57,693 bases of DNA, from NCBI GenBank assembly GCA_012799415.1, contig JAAZLH010000054.1, forward strand, positions 1-57,693. Reading direction: 5' to 3'. This document shows positions 17,243-24,661 of this stretch, in pieces. This DNA is from Candidatus Epulonipiscium sp. GTDB lineage: Bacteria > Bacillota > Clostridia > Lachnospirales > JAAYNZ01. Position numbers and translations under genes: made by a program. The notes beneath the pieces are model-generated. The model was not told the origin of the DNA. It saw nothing but the letters and a program-made list of their open reading frames with translations, and did no database searches. Within the stretch, counting starts at the first letter, position 1, and the number at the start of each line of letters is the position of its first letter.

Positions 17243-18154
17243 GTGAAAAAAGTCCAATTGCTATATAATCCTATGGCAGGAGATCGTAGCTTTAAGTATG
17301 ATTTAGATCATTTCCTTGCCAAGTTTCAGGAAGTAGGCTATCAAGTTCATATCTATCGCAGCAATGCAAAAGGTGAAATGCAAAAGTTTTTTAATACATT
17401 TGAACCTGAAGGATTTGAAGGAATTTTTGTTTCAGGTGGAGATGGCTCTTTAAATGAAGTCATCAATGGTATGCTTCATCATAATATTGACATTCCTGTA
17501 GGAATTATTCCATCAGGAACTTCAAATGATTTTGCACGATATTTAAATATGCCTGATCATATAGAAGAATGCGTGGATGTGTTTTTAAAAAGAGATTTAA
17601 AGCAAATAGATGTAGGGAAAGCCAATAATCAATATTTTATCAATGTTTGTAGTGGTGGTCTTTTTACATCTGTATCTCAAAATATAGACTTGGATTTTAA
17701 AAATACTTTAGGAAAAATGGCTTATTATATTAAAGGAATTGAACAACTTCCCAATTTTCGTCCTTTCCCTCTACGTATTACTACAAATGAAAAAATAGTA
17801 GAAGAAGAATTCTATGTATTTTTGGTCTTAAATAGTACAGGAGCTGGTGGGTTTCAAAAGTTGGCAAAAAAAGCAGCTATTGATGATGGTTTATTTGATT
17901 TCGTTGCTATTCGTGCTTGCTCACTTCATGAAATTCCAAGGTTATTTATTCAAATATTACGTGGTGAACATTTAAGTGAAAAAAATATTTTGTTTTTGCA
18001 AGGGTCTGAGTTTAATATCGAATGTTTAAGTGAAGAAGATTGTTTTTATGAGTCAGATTTAGATGGAGAAAAAGGTCCTAGGATGCCTTTGCATATTCAA
18101 GTGTATCCAAAAATGCTCAAAGTATTTACTAATGAAAACGTAGAAGATATTTAA
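17243..18154 (+). CDS. YegS/DgkB-type diacylglycerol kinase family lipid kinase
   Basis: A protein of 303 residues of the DAGK catalytic-domain family, which phosphorylates diacylglycerol or a related lipid with ATP. Motifs: LLYNPMAGDRSFKYDL at the N-terminus, FVSGGDGSLNEVINGML near residue 70 (the GGDGT-type nucleotide loop), and IPSGTSNDFARYLNM near residue 93. The C-terminal part holds DDGLFDFVAI and the DGE motif (DLDGEKGP). The start is GTG with GGGGAGGAAAA before it. A paralogue lies at 22269. Confidence 0.88.
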   Translation: MKKVQLLYNPMAGDRSFKYDLDHFLAKFQEVGYQVHIYRSNAKGEMQKFFNTFEPEGFEGIFVSGGDGSLNEVINGMLHHNIDIPVGIIPSGTSNDFARYLNMPDHIEECVDVFLKRDLKQIDVGKANNQYFINVCSGGLFTSVSQNIDLDFKNTLGKMAYYIKGIEQLPNFRPFPLRITTNEKIVEEEFYVFLVLNSTGAGGFQKLAKKAAIDDGLFDFVAIRACSLHEIPRLFIQILRGEHLSEKNILFLQGSEFNIECLSEEDCFYESDLDGEKGPRMPLHIQVYPKMLKVFTNENVEDI

Positions 18155-18155
18155 T

Positions 18156-18171
18156 TGTTTCACGTGAAACA
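18156..18171. promoter_or_regulatory. parS: parS centromere site 1
   Basis: TGTTTCACGTGAAACA is a perfect copy of the bacterial parS palindrome bound by ParB. It lies directly after the lipid kinase stop codon. Confidence 0.95.
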
Positions 18172-18199
18172 ATTAAGTGCAATTTTAAAATGATTATAG

Positions 18200-18248
18200 A
18201 AAGCACCTTATTTACTGAAGTAGAGCAGTAGAAGGTGCTTTGTCTTAT
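18200..18248 (+). terminator. Terminator-like hairpin after the lipid kinase gene
   Basis: AAAGCACCTT (18200-18209) pairs with AAGGTGCTTT (18232-18241), followed by a mixed T-rich tail (GTCTTATT). The loop is long (22 nt), so termination may be incomplete. Confidence 0.6.
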
Positions 18249-18402
18249 TCATTCTGTAAAATTCAATTTTCTACTTCAGAAATAACATACGACTTGAGTG
18301 AGAGACAATGGACAAGCAACTTGCCAAATTTCAGTCTTGAATATGGATATCTATATTTATAAACAAAGGAAGATAAATAATAAAATAAGGAGGAATTTTG
18401 AA

Positions 18403-18924
18403 ATGCACATCCAATATGAAATAAGTAAAGAAGATTATATTCAATTTAATATGTTTCACGTGAAACACTCCCCGACTGTACAACGCACTCTATTTATTCA
18501 GCGCTATATAATATCTTTGGTTTTTTTAGTGGTACCCTTTGTTATGCACTGGACTGCTCAGGCTCCATTAAAAATAGCAATACCCATTTTTTTTATAACT
18601 TATGTTTTATGGGTGATTATGTATCCTAAACATTTTATGAAGAATATTAAAAAGAATACTGCAAAAATGATAGATGAAGGTAAAGATGAATCTTTGTTAG
18701 GATCTCAAGAGTTATGGGTTACAGAAGATGGAATTGTTAAAAAAACAGATGTAGGTGAAGTTAAAACTTCTTGGAAGGCTGTTCAGAAAGTTACATGGGA
18801 TGAAAGTATTTTATATATTTATGTAGGAGTCATGTCTGCTTATATCATTCCTTTTCGAGCTTTTAAGACAGAAGAAGAAAAAGAGAAGTTTATCCAAGAA
18901 GTAAACAAGTATATAGCAAATTGA
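18403..18924 (+). CDS. YcxB-like membrane protein
   Basis: A 173-residue protein with two adjacent hydrophobic helices (about residues 33-70: YIISLVFLVVPFVMHW and IAIPIFFITYVLWVIMYP) and a C-terminal soluble part (SWKAVQKVTWDESILYIYV, then YIIPFRAF) that resembles the YcxB-like domain. Function is unknown. The frame is open upstream to 18298, but ATG 18403 is chosen because AAGGAGGAATTTTGAA directly precedes it. A perfect parS site lies inside the gene (18452-18467) and encodes MFHVKH at residues 17-22. Confidence 0.65.
   Translation: MHIQYEISKEDYIQFNMFHVKHSPTVQRTLFIQRYIISLVFLVVPFVMHWTAQAPLKIAIPIFFITYVLWVIMYPKHFMKNIKKNTAKMIDEGKDESLLGSQELWVTEDGIVKKTDVGEVKTSWKAVQKVTWDESILYIYVGVMSAYIIPFRAFKTEEEKEKFIQEVNKYIAN
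18452..18467. promoter_or_regulatory. parS: parS centromere site 2 (inside a coding sequence)
   Basis: A perfect TGTTTCACGTGAAACA inside the YcxB-like gene, read in frame as MFHVKH. Similarity to site 3 extends beyond the palindrome into the following CAYTCYCCG. Confidence 0.95.
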
Positions 18925-19087
18925 TCTTTTTATATCTAGTGTCTATCTTGCTGTGATATAGATATTCATGTACTGCGTATATGAAAAATGAAAGATGATT
19001 ATCTATAAGAAGACTTTTTTTTATGACCTGCGTATATAAGAGTAAGATAATAAAGAAATATAATGTGAAAAATGAAGGAGGAGCAAG

Positions 19088-19759
19088 ATGGACTGTAAAA
19101 ACCATTATGGTAGAGCAGGATTAAACACTTGTAGTAAATGCGGAGATTGGATTTGTGAAGAATGTGTGGTACACATAGAAGGAAGGAATATTTGCAAAAA
19201 TTGTATTCAAAGTTATGTAAGAGCCGGAGAGGAAAAGACAGTGCCAATTGGACCACGAGGATCTGTTAATGGATTTATGGTTTTCATTTTTTCATTTCTT
19301 CCTGGGGCAGCTCATATGTATATGGGGCTTTCAAAAATAGGCTTAATGCTACTTAGTTTATTTATGGGTTCTTGTGTAATGGCTCAGTTTTATACTTTAA
19401 CACCTTTTGCCCTAACAGCAGCAGGGATTGTATGGATCTATAGTTTTTTTGATGCCAGAAATACAAAGCATAAAGTATTACGTGGAGAGGCCAAAGATGA
19501 TATTACTCCTTATGTGGAGTATGTAAAGAAAAACAAAGGTGTTTTTGCAATCCTTTGTATTATTATAGGTGCTATGATTGGCTTTCAAGAGTTTAGCAGA
19601 ATTATAGAAAGAATTGTAGGTAGAGGCTTTTTTGGTTGGCTACGCTTAGATCAAGTTTTATTTGCTGCACTATTTATTTTAGGAGGCTTATGGCTGATAG
19701 CTACCAATCGTAAAGGGTCAGGAGAAGAAGAAATAGATACAAGAAATAAAGTGAATTAA
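19088..19759 (+). CDS. Membrane protein with N-terminal B-box-like zinc-binding motif
   Basis: A protein of 223 residues. The first 45 residues carry a regular Cys/His array (C3, H6, C15, C18, C23, C26, H29, C36, C39), typical of B-box zinc fingers in bacterial membrane proteins. Four or more hydrophobic helices follow, with FSFLPGAAHMYMGLSKIGLM reminiscent of TM2-type domains, and ending in LGGLWLIATNRKG. The function is unknown. The start has GAAGGAGGAGCAAG upstream. It is followed by a terminator and then parA. Confidence 0.65.
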   Translation: MDCKNHYGRAGLNTCSKCGDWICEECVVHIEGRNICKNCIQSYVRAGEEKTVPIGPRGSVNGFMVFIFSFLPGAAHMYMGLSKIGLMLLSLFMGSCVMAQFYTLTPFALTAAGIVWIYSFFDARNTKHKVLRGEAKDDITPYVEYVKKNKGVFAILCIIIGAMIGFQEFSRIIERIVGRGFFGWLRLDQVLFAALFILGGLWLIATNRKGSGEEEIDTRNKVN

Positions 19760-19782
19760 CTATATAGACAATATCATATTTA

Positions 19783-19817
19783 TAAAGAGACTCTATAAAA
19801 TATAGGGTCTTTTTTTA
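19783..19817 (+). terminator. Terminator before the par locus
   Basis: AAAGAGACTCTATA pairs imperfectly with TATAGGGTCTTT, followed by a run of T. It ends transcription 24 nt after the B-box protein gene. Confidence 0.75.
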
Positions 19818-19829
19818 TTTATTTTAAAA

Positions 19830-19845
19830 TGTTTCACGTGAAACA
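19830..19845. promoter_or_regulatory. parS: parS centromere site 3
   Basis: A third perfect TGTTTCACGTGAAACA, 139 bp before the preferred parA start. The frame of parA stays open through it, reading MFHVKHSP. Confidence 0.95.
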
Positions 19846-19984
19846 TTCTCCGTTTTTCAAAAAATATGTTATAATAATATTCAAGAATATAGAGTACATA
19901 TCCAATTTTAATAGTACAGAAAATCAGTATATTTATAAAAGTTACCAGTCCAAGTTAAAACGATGGAAAGAACGGGTGAGGATA

Positions 19985-20752
19985 TTGGGTAGAATTATTG
20001 CAGTAGCCAATCAAAAGGGAGGGGTAGGAAAGACAACTACCGCTATCAATTTATCAGCTAGTTTAGCAGAAAAAGAGAAAAAGGTACTTGTAGTGGATTG
20101 TGACCCGCAAGGGAATACAACCAGTGGTCTTGGAATTGAAAAATATAAGTTAGAACATACCATCTATCAGCTTTTATTAGGACAAAGTTTATGGGATCAG
20201 GTTGTATTAAAGACTCAAGTACCTGGCTTAGACATATTACCCGCTAATGTAGATTTGGCAGGTGCAGAAATAGAACTTATTGGAATAGATAGGCGGGAAT
20301 TTCTTCTAAAGGATCAATTAGAAACAGTAAGAGAAAAGTATGATTTTATCATTATTGATTGCCCACCCTCTTTAAATACATTAACTATTAATGCATTAAC
20401 GGCAGCAGATACAGTTTTAGTACCAATTCAATGTGAGTATTATGCACTCGAAGGGTTGACTCAATTATTAAATACGATTCGATTGGTAGGTCAGCGGCTA
20501 AATCCAACATTAGATATAGAAGGAATTGTGTTCACTATGTTTGATGCTAGAACAAATTTATCTCTTCAAGTGGTGGAAGAGGTTAAAAAGCATTTAGGTA
20601 AAAGCATTTATCGAACCATTATCCCAAGAAATGTTCGGCTAGGGGAAGCACCTAGTCATGGTTTGCCTATAAATTTATATGATAGCCGCTCTAAGGGAGC
20701 AGAAAGTTATCGAATGCTAGCAGATGAGGTTATCGAAAGGAAGGGATCTTAA
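19985..20752 (+). CDS. parA: Chromosome partitioning ATPase ParA/Soj
   Basis: A 255-residue Walker-type ATPase that works with ParB and parS in origin segregation and, as Soj, influences DnaA and sporulation. The deviant Walker A motif is VANQKGGVGKTTTAINLSA near the N-terminus; VVDCDPQGNTTSGLG and FIIIDCPPSLNTLTINAL follow. The TTG at 19985 gives MGRIIAVANQKGG, the usual Soj start, with GGTGA five bases before it. The frame is open a further 52 codons to ATG 19829, which would include a parS site; that extension looks like leader. parB follows. Confidence 0.93.
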   Translation: MGRIIAVANQKGGVGKTTTAINLSASLAEKEKKVLVVDCDPQGNTTSGLGIEKYKLEHTIYQLLLGQSLWDQVVLKTQVPGLDILPANVDLAGAEIELIGIDRREFLLKDQLETVREKYDFIIIDCPPSLNTLTINALTAADTVLVPIQCEYYALEGLTQLLNTIRLVGQRLNPTLDIEGIVFTMFDARTNLSLQVVEEVKKHLGKSIYRTIIPRNVRLGEAPSHGLPINLYDSRSKGAESYRMLADEVIERKGS

Positions 20753-20753
20753 G

Positions 20754-21620
20754 TTGGTGAAAAGGGGTTTAGGGAAGGGGTTATCAGCTTTAATAGAAGA
20801 TCAGCGTCCTGATATGACTGCTGAATCAGAAGCACAGTTAGTGTCTATTCACGAAATTATACCAAATGAAAAGCAACCACGTAAAAGTTTTAAAGATGAA
20901 GGATTACAGGATTTAGCTGTATCTATAGAACAGTATGGAATTATACAGCCTCTGGTTGTAAAAAAAGCAAAAGGTGGATATGAAATTATTGCAGGAGAAC
21001 GACGATGGCGGGCAGCTCGTTTATTAGGTATTGAAAAGGTTCCTATTATTATTAAGGATTATACACCACAAGAAACATTAGAAGTTTCCTTAATAGAGAA
21101 CTTACAAAGAGAAGATTTAAATCCCATGGAAGAAGCAGCTGCTTACCATCGTTTAATAGATGAATTCCAATTGACCCAGGAAGAAATATCAAAGCGAGTG
21201 GGAAAGAGTCGCCCTGTCATTGCCAATGCTCTACGTTTATTAAAACTTGATTTAAGGGTACAAAATATGTTAACGGAAGAAATCATTACATCAGGTCATG
21301 CCAGAGCTTTATTAGCCATATCTGATTTAGATTTACAATATGAATTAGCAAAAAAAATTTTTGATGAAGAAATGACTGTTAGAGAAATAGAAAAGTGGAT
21401 TAAAGATTTTTTAGGGAAGAAAGATAAGTCAGAAACGAAAAAAAAGCAGGAATCTGATTTGGCGCCTATATATAGGGATATTGAAGAACGTTTTAAGCAG
21501 ATCTTAGGCACAAAAGTACAAATTTCTAGAGGCAAAAAAAAGGGGAAAATAGAAATAGAATATTATTCTGATGAAGATTTAGAACGTATTTTATCGTTGG
21601 TACAGTCAATTCAGGAGTAA
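20754..21620 (+). CDS. parB: Chromosome partitioning protein ParB/Spo0J
   Basis: A parS-binding CTPase clamp of 288 residues. The N-terminus VKRGLGKGLSALI is the conserved ParA-interacting peptide. The CTP-binding region shows EIIAGERRWRAARLLG, then ENLQREDLNPMEEA; the helix-turn-helix is LTQEEISKRVGKSRPVIANA. The C-terminal dimerisation segment contains the lysine-rich stretch near residues 225-240. Two starts fit: TTG 20754 or GTG 20757, one base or four bases after the parA stop; AAGGAAGGG inside parA serves as the binding site. Three perfect parS sites lie within 2.6 kb upstream. Confidence 0.94.
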   Translation: MVKRGLGKGLSALIEDQRPDMTAESEAQLVSIHEIIPNEKQPRKSFKDEGLQDLAVSIEQYGIIQPLVVKKAKGGYEIIAGERRWRAARLLGIEKVPIIIKDYTPQETLEVSLIENLQREDLNPMEEAAAYHRLIDEFQLTQEEISKRVGKSRPVIANALRLLKLDLRVQNMLTEEIITSGHARALLAISDLDLQYELAKKIFDEEMTVREIEKWIKDFLGKKDKSETKKKQESDLAPIYRDIEERFKQILGTKVQISRGKKKGKIEIEYYSDEDLERILSLVQSIQE

Positions 21621-21671
21621 GTAAAGATAAGTATGATATAGAATAGAAAGTATATAGAGTAGGAAAGAGAG

Positions 21672-22187
21672 ATGCGAATGGAGTTGCTGATAGGAATTTT
21701 ACAGGACTATATTGTTTTTATTGTTGGAGGATTATTCATAGGATGGGTATTCCTATTGATTTTACTACTTGGTAACCATAAAAAGCTTAAAAAGCTACAA
21801 AATAAATATGAATTATTTATGAGTAATTCAGAAGGGCAGCAGATTGAAGATTTGCTTACCAATTATTTAAATAGAGTCGAGCAAACCCTAGAAGGACAAG
21901 AACAGCTACATCAGAAGTATGCAAAGCTAGAACATCAGCTAGGATATTGTGTACAAAAGATAGGAGTTATTCGCTACAATCCTTTTGATGAAATGGGAGG
22001 CAATTTATGTTTTGCGGTAGCTTTATTAGATGAAAGAGATAATGGTGTTGTATTGAATGGAATCTTAAATCGAGAAGGATCTTACACTTATGCAAAACAT
22101 ATTGAACAAGGAAAAAGTACTTATGCTCTATCAGCAGAAGAAGTACAGGCCTTAGATATGGCCAAGCGTCAAGGATATCGATCATAA
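21672..22187 (+). CDS. DUF4446 family protein
   Basis: A protein of 171 residues with one N-terminal membrane helix (IVFIVGGLFIGWVFLLILLL), a coiled-coil middle (about 35-85) and a conserved C-terminal domain (VIRYNPFDEMGGNLCFAVAL, LNGILNREGSYTYAKHI). This is the DUF4446 pattern, often encoded directly after parB in Clostridia. Function is unknown. Start at ATG 21672, with ATG 21678 as an alternative; AGGAAAGAGAG lies upstream. Confidence 0.85.
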   Translation: MRMELLIGILQDYIVFIVGGLFIGWVFLLILLLGNHKKLKKLQNKYELFMSNSEGQQIEDLLTNYLNRVEQTLEGQEQLHQKYAKLEHQLGYCVQKIGVIRYNPFDEMGGNLCFAVALLDERDNGVVLNGILNREGSYTYAKHIEQGKSTYALSAEEVQALDMAKRQGYRS

Positions 22188-22268
22188 GATCTTAGAAGAT
22201 AATGATAGCTAAAGGCCTCACAAATAGCATAATGATAGAAAAATCCACTAGAAAAGGAAATATGCGTG

Positions 22269-23156
22269 ATGAAAATAAGATTCATTATAAATCCAATAGC
22301 GGGAAAAGGTAAAGCAGGGTCTTTTGTTCCTATTATACAGGAAACAATGAAAAAACATCAAATTTCTTATGAAATTAGGAAAACCAAAGGACCTTTAGAG
22401 GCTACACGATTAGCACAAGAGGCAGTAGAGCAAGGATATACGAAAGTAGTGGCTGTTGGTGGAGATGGAACGATATCAGAGGTAATCAATGCTTTGGTAC
22501 ACACGAATGTATCTGTAGGTATGATGGCTGGAGGAACTGGAAATGATATTTGTCGTACACTACAGATTCCTTTCGATCCAGAAGAGGCTTTACAAGTTAT
22601 CTTATGGGAAGAAGCTCACTTGATAGATGTAGGAAAAATAAATGAATATTATTTTATTAATATTGCCAGTTTAGGATTGGACGCAGAAATTGCCTATTGG
22701 GTCAAGAATGCAAAAAGGTGGTTTAGAGGTTCAGCTGCCTATATTGTTTCTGTAATCAAAAATCTTATTACATATCGTTTTCAAAATATAGAGGTGAATT
22801 TTAATGAGAAACAGATGACTACAAAAATGCTACTTTTAGCTATTGCTAATGGAAAATATTATGGGGGTGGAATGATGATTGCCCCAGATGCTCAAGTAGA
22901 TGATAAGGTTTTTGATATTTGTCTAATAGAGAAAATTTCTAAATGGAAAGTAGGCATCTTATTTCCAACTATTTTAAAAGGAAAGCATACAAAATTTAAA
23001 GAGGTAAGTACGCATAAAGCAGAACAGTTATGTATTGAAAAGACATCTACCAATTTGGTTAATATAGATGGAGAAATCTATGAGATAAAATCCCCTATTT
23101 GTTTTTCAATAGTACCACATTCATTGCGAGTTATCTATAAGAAAGGATCAAAATAA
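22269..23156 (+). CDS. YegS/BmrU-type diacylglycerol kinase family lipid kinase
   Basis: A 295-residue member of the DAGK catalytic family. The start MKIRFIINPIAGKGKAG is typical, VVAVGGDGTISEVINALV holds the GGDGT nucleotide loop near residue 58, and MAGGTGNDICRTLQIP follows near residue 82. The C-terminal DGE-type motif is VNIDGEIYEI. GTG 22266 is directly before ATG 22269; the ATG is preferred. This is the second such kinase, flanking the par locus with the one at 17243. Sequence differences suggest they act on different lipids, but that is inference. Confidence 0.88.
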   Translation: MKIRFIINPIAGKGKAGSFVPIIQETMKKHQISYEIRKTKGPLEATRLAQEAVEQGYTKVVAVGGDGTISEVINALVHTNVSVGMMAGGTGNDICRTLQIPFDPEEALQVILWEEAHLIDVGKINEYYFINIASLGLDAEIAYWVKNAKRWFRGSAAYIVSVIKNLITYRFQNIEVNFNEKQMTTKMLLLAIANGKYYGGGMMIAPDAQVDDKVFDICLIEKISKWKVGILFPTILKGKHTKFKEVSTHKAEQLCIEKTSTNLVNIDGEIYEIKSPICFSIVPHSLRVIYKKGSK

Positions 23157-23189
23157 ACCAAATAAACAATATAGACAGAAACTAGTATT

Positions 23190-23233
23190 AAAAGACATCC
23201 CCTAGGAAAGAATATTTTTAGGAGGTGTCTTTT
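23190..23233 (+). promoter_or_regulatory. Hairpin enclosing the ykuS ribosome binding site
   Basis: AAAAGACATCCCCTA (23190-23204) pairs with TAGGAGGTGTCTTTT (23219-23233) with one mismatch and one G-U pair. The 3' arm contains the GGAGGT ribosome binding site and ends at the start codon. It could terminate the upstream transcript or hide the site from ribosomes. Confidence 0.65.
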
Positions 23234-23527
23234 ATGATTATTGGTATTCAAAGGGGCTTAGATCAATTAAAAGAACAATTAAAAGAGCGCGGATATTATA
23301 TTGTAGAAGTAGATCAGTACCGTCACCCGATAGATGCTTATGTATATACAGCTACTCAGGCAGATGGGATATTAGAAAACCTAGCTGTAACAAATCAAGT
23401 TTATACAGGACCAGAACCTTATGATTCTCAGAGTAGCATGGGTGTGTTGATGGTCAATGCATATAATAAAACAGTTGAAGAAATTGAACAAATTTTACGT
23501 GAACGGGTCTATACTCCTTTATTTTGA
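23234..23527 (+). CDS. ykuS: YkuS family protein (UPF0180)
   Basis: A small protein of 97 residues of the YkuS/UPF0180 family, beginning MIIGIQRGLDQLKEQLKERG and containing DAYVYTATQADGI and MVNAYNKTVEEI. No membrane segment is visible. The family function is unknown. ATG 23234 is chosen because GGAGGT is seven bases upstream; the frame extends to 23225 but the extra codons lie within the ribosome binding site. A dispersed repeat and a strong terminator follow. Confidence 0.82.
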   Translation: MIIGIQRGLDQLKEQLKERGYYIVEVDQYRHPIDAYVYTATQADGILENLAVTNQVYTGPEPYDSQSSMGVLMVNAYNKTVEEIEQILRERVYTPLF

Positions 23528-23531
23528 TCTA

Positions 23532-23606
23532 GATCAGTACCTTTTACTTGCAAGGGATCAAATTTTCCAAGTTTACTTGAAACAAATGGGTTTTATACTT
23601 TTACTG
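23532..23606 (+). repeat. Dispersed intergenic repeat
   Basis: A copy of the family: TTTTACTTGCAAGGGATC, AAATTTTCCAAGTTTACTTG, then AAACAAATGGG, TTTTATACTTTTACTG. The right end differs from the other copies (TTACTG in place of TTCTTG). It lies between ykuS and its terminator. Confidence 0.7.
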
Positions 23607-23658
23607 TAAATTTAAAAAGATATATTTTGTTATTTTAGTATAAGTTTATATAGCATAA

Positions 23659-23704
23659 ACAAAAGGCTTTGTCTATGATACTCTAGACAAAGCCTTTTGT
23701 TTTG
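23659..23704. terminator. Bidirectional terminator between ykuS and thiT
   Basis: An 18-base arm starting ACAAAAGGCTTTGTCTA pairs with TAGACAAAGCCTTTTGT, followed by TTTT on the right and preceded by A on the left. It serves two converging genes. Confidence 0.92.
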
Positions 23705-23726
23705 ATTAAGAAAAGTTGGTCTTGCT

Positions 23727-24410
23727 TTATATTTTATAATTAGAATTCCCTTGATTTTTATTTAAGGCTAGAATATTATTCCTAATATACTGCAATGCAT
23801 GTCGCACACCAGGCATTAGAACTAAAATTGTGGTTAGAACAATTTCAGTACCAATATAACTAATATTGTAGAAGAGGGCCCAAGCTAGTGGATGCCAGCC
23901 TTCAGGAGTATATGCCGCAAAGAAAATATAGCCAGATAAAAAAGAGAAGAAAAAACGTCCTAAAGCTCCTGTATATAGACCATAGAATAATCCTTTTTTA
24001 TTTTTGTAAAAAAACCCTGAAAGCCCTAGAGCTGCATAGGCTAAAGGATAGTCTAAAATTAGTTGAAGAGGATGTATGACATAGGGATCAATCATAAGAT
24101 CTAAAAGTCCACGGGTCATACCCGCTAAAATACCTGCTGCAGGTCCAAACCAATACCCAATAAGTATAATAAATAACATACTAAAAGGTGTAACACTTCC
24201 CCCTTGGGGCATTCTAAAAAGTCGAAGTTGACCAAGTACAACGGATAGGGTAATGGCAATGGCAGAGTAAGTCAATGCTTGGATTGTCAATCCTTGGCGT
24301 TTATGCAAAATAATAATGAAAGCCATCAAAAGAATCACGGCTACAACACCAACAGCTATTTGCCCCCCAAGAGAACTAAAAAAAGATTGTAATGCTTCCT
24401 CTGTAAACAT
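23727..24410 (-). CDS. thiT: Thiamine ECF transporter S component ThiT
   Basis: An integral membrane protein of 227 residues with about six helices. The thiamine-specific signature is clear: LRLFRMPQGGSVTPFSMLFI (about residues 62-81), then AGILAGMTRGLLDLMIDPYV and HPLQLILDYPLAYAALGLSG, carrying the aromatic and acidic residues that bind thiamine. The protein captures thiamine and needs an ECF energising module encoded elsewhere. A TPP riboswitch in the leader agrees with this. The start has AGGGAGGT seven bases before ATG. It is monocistronic. Confidence 0.93.
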   Translation of the reverse strand: MFTEEALQSFFSSLGGQIAVGVVAVILLMAFIIILHKRQGLTIQALTYSAIAITLSVVLGQLRLFRMPQGGSVTPFSMLFIILIGYWFGPAAGILAGMTRGLLDLMIDPYVIHPLQLILDYPLAYAALGLSGFFYKNKKGLFYGLYTGALGRFFFSFLSGYIFFAAYTPEGWHPLAWALFYNISYIGTEIVLTTILVLMPGVRHALQYIRNNILALNKNQGNSNYKI

Positions 24411-24417
24411 AAAAAAA

Positions 24418-24443
24418 CCTCCCTTTCGATATCCGCTGGGAAG
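24418..24443 (-). promoter_or_regulatory. thiT: RBS-occluding hairpin of the thiT leader
   Basis: On the - strand CTTCCC pairs with GGGAGG, the thiT ribosome binding site, with one G-U pair. This suggests that the TPP riboswitch upstream acts on translation. Confidence 0.5.
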
Positions 24444-24485
24444 TGGTGAAGGAAAGAAAAGTTTTTTAAAAACCTTTTCCTATTG

Positions 24486-24568
24486 CCGCTTTCCTACGCC
24501 AGTATGACCTGGATCAGGTGCAAGGGTCCGTATCTTATACGCTCTCAGCCATTAGGCTCCCCTAGCGG
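24486..24568 (-). ncRNA. TPP (thiamine pyrophosphate) riboswitch
   Basis: Read on the - strand: CCGCTAGGGGAGCC, then GGCTGAGAG, GACCCTTGCACCTGATC, and CTGGCGTAGG, all conserved elements of the TPP aptamer, closed by CCGCT/AGCGG. It controls thiT, encoded directly downstream on the same strand. Confidence 0.96.
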
Positions 24569-24661
24569 AATCATATTAAATTATATTTAGTAGATGCAAA
24601 GCTACTTCATTTACTATATAATAGAAGGAACAAGATGTCAAGACAAAGGAGAATAGTTACT

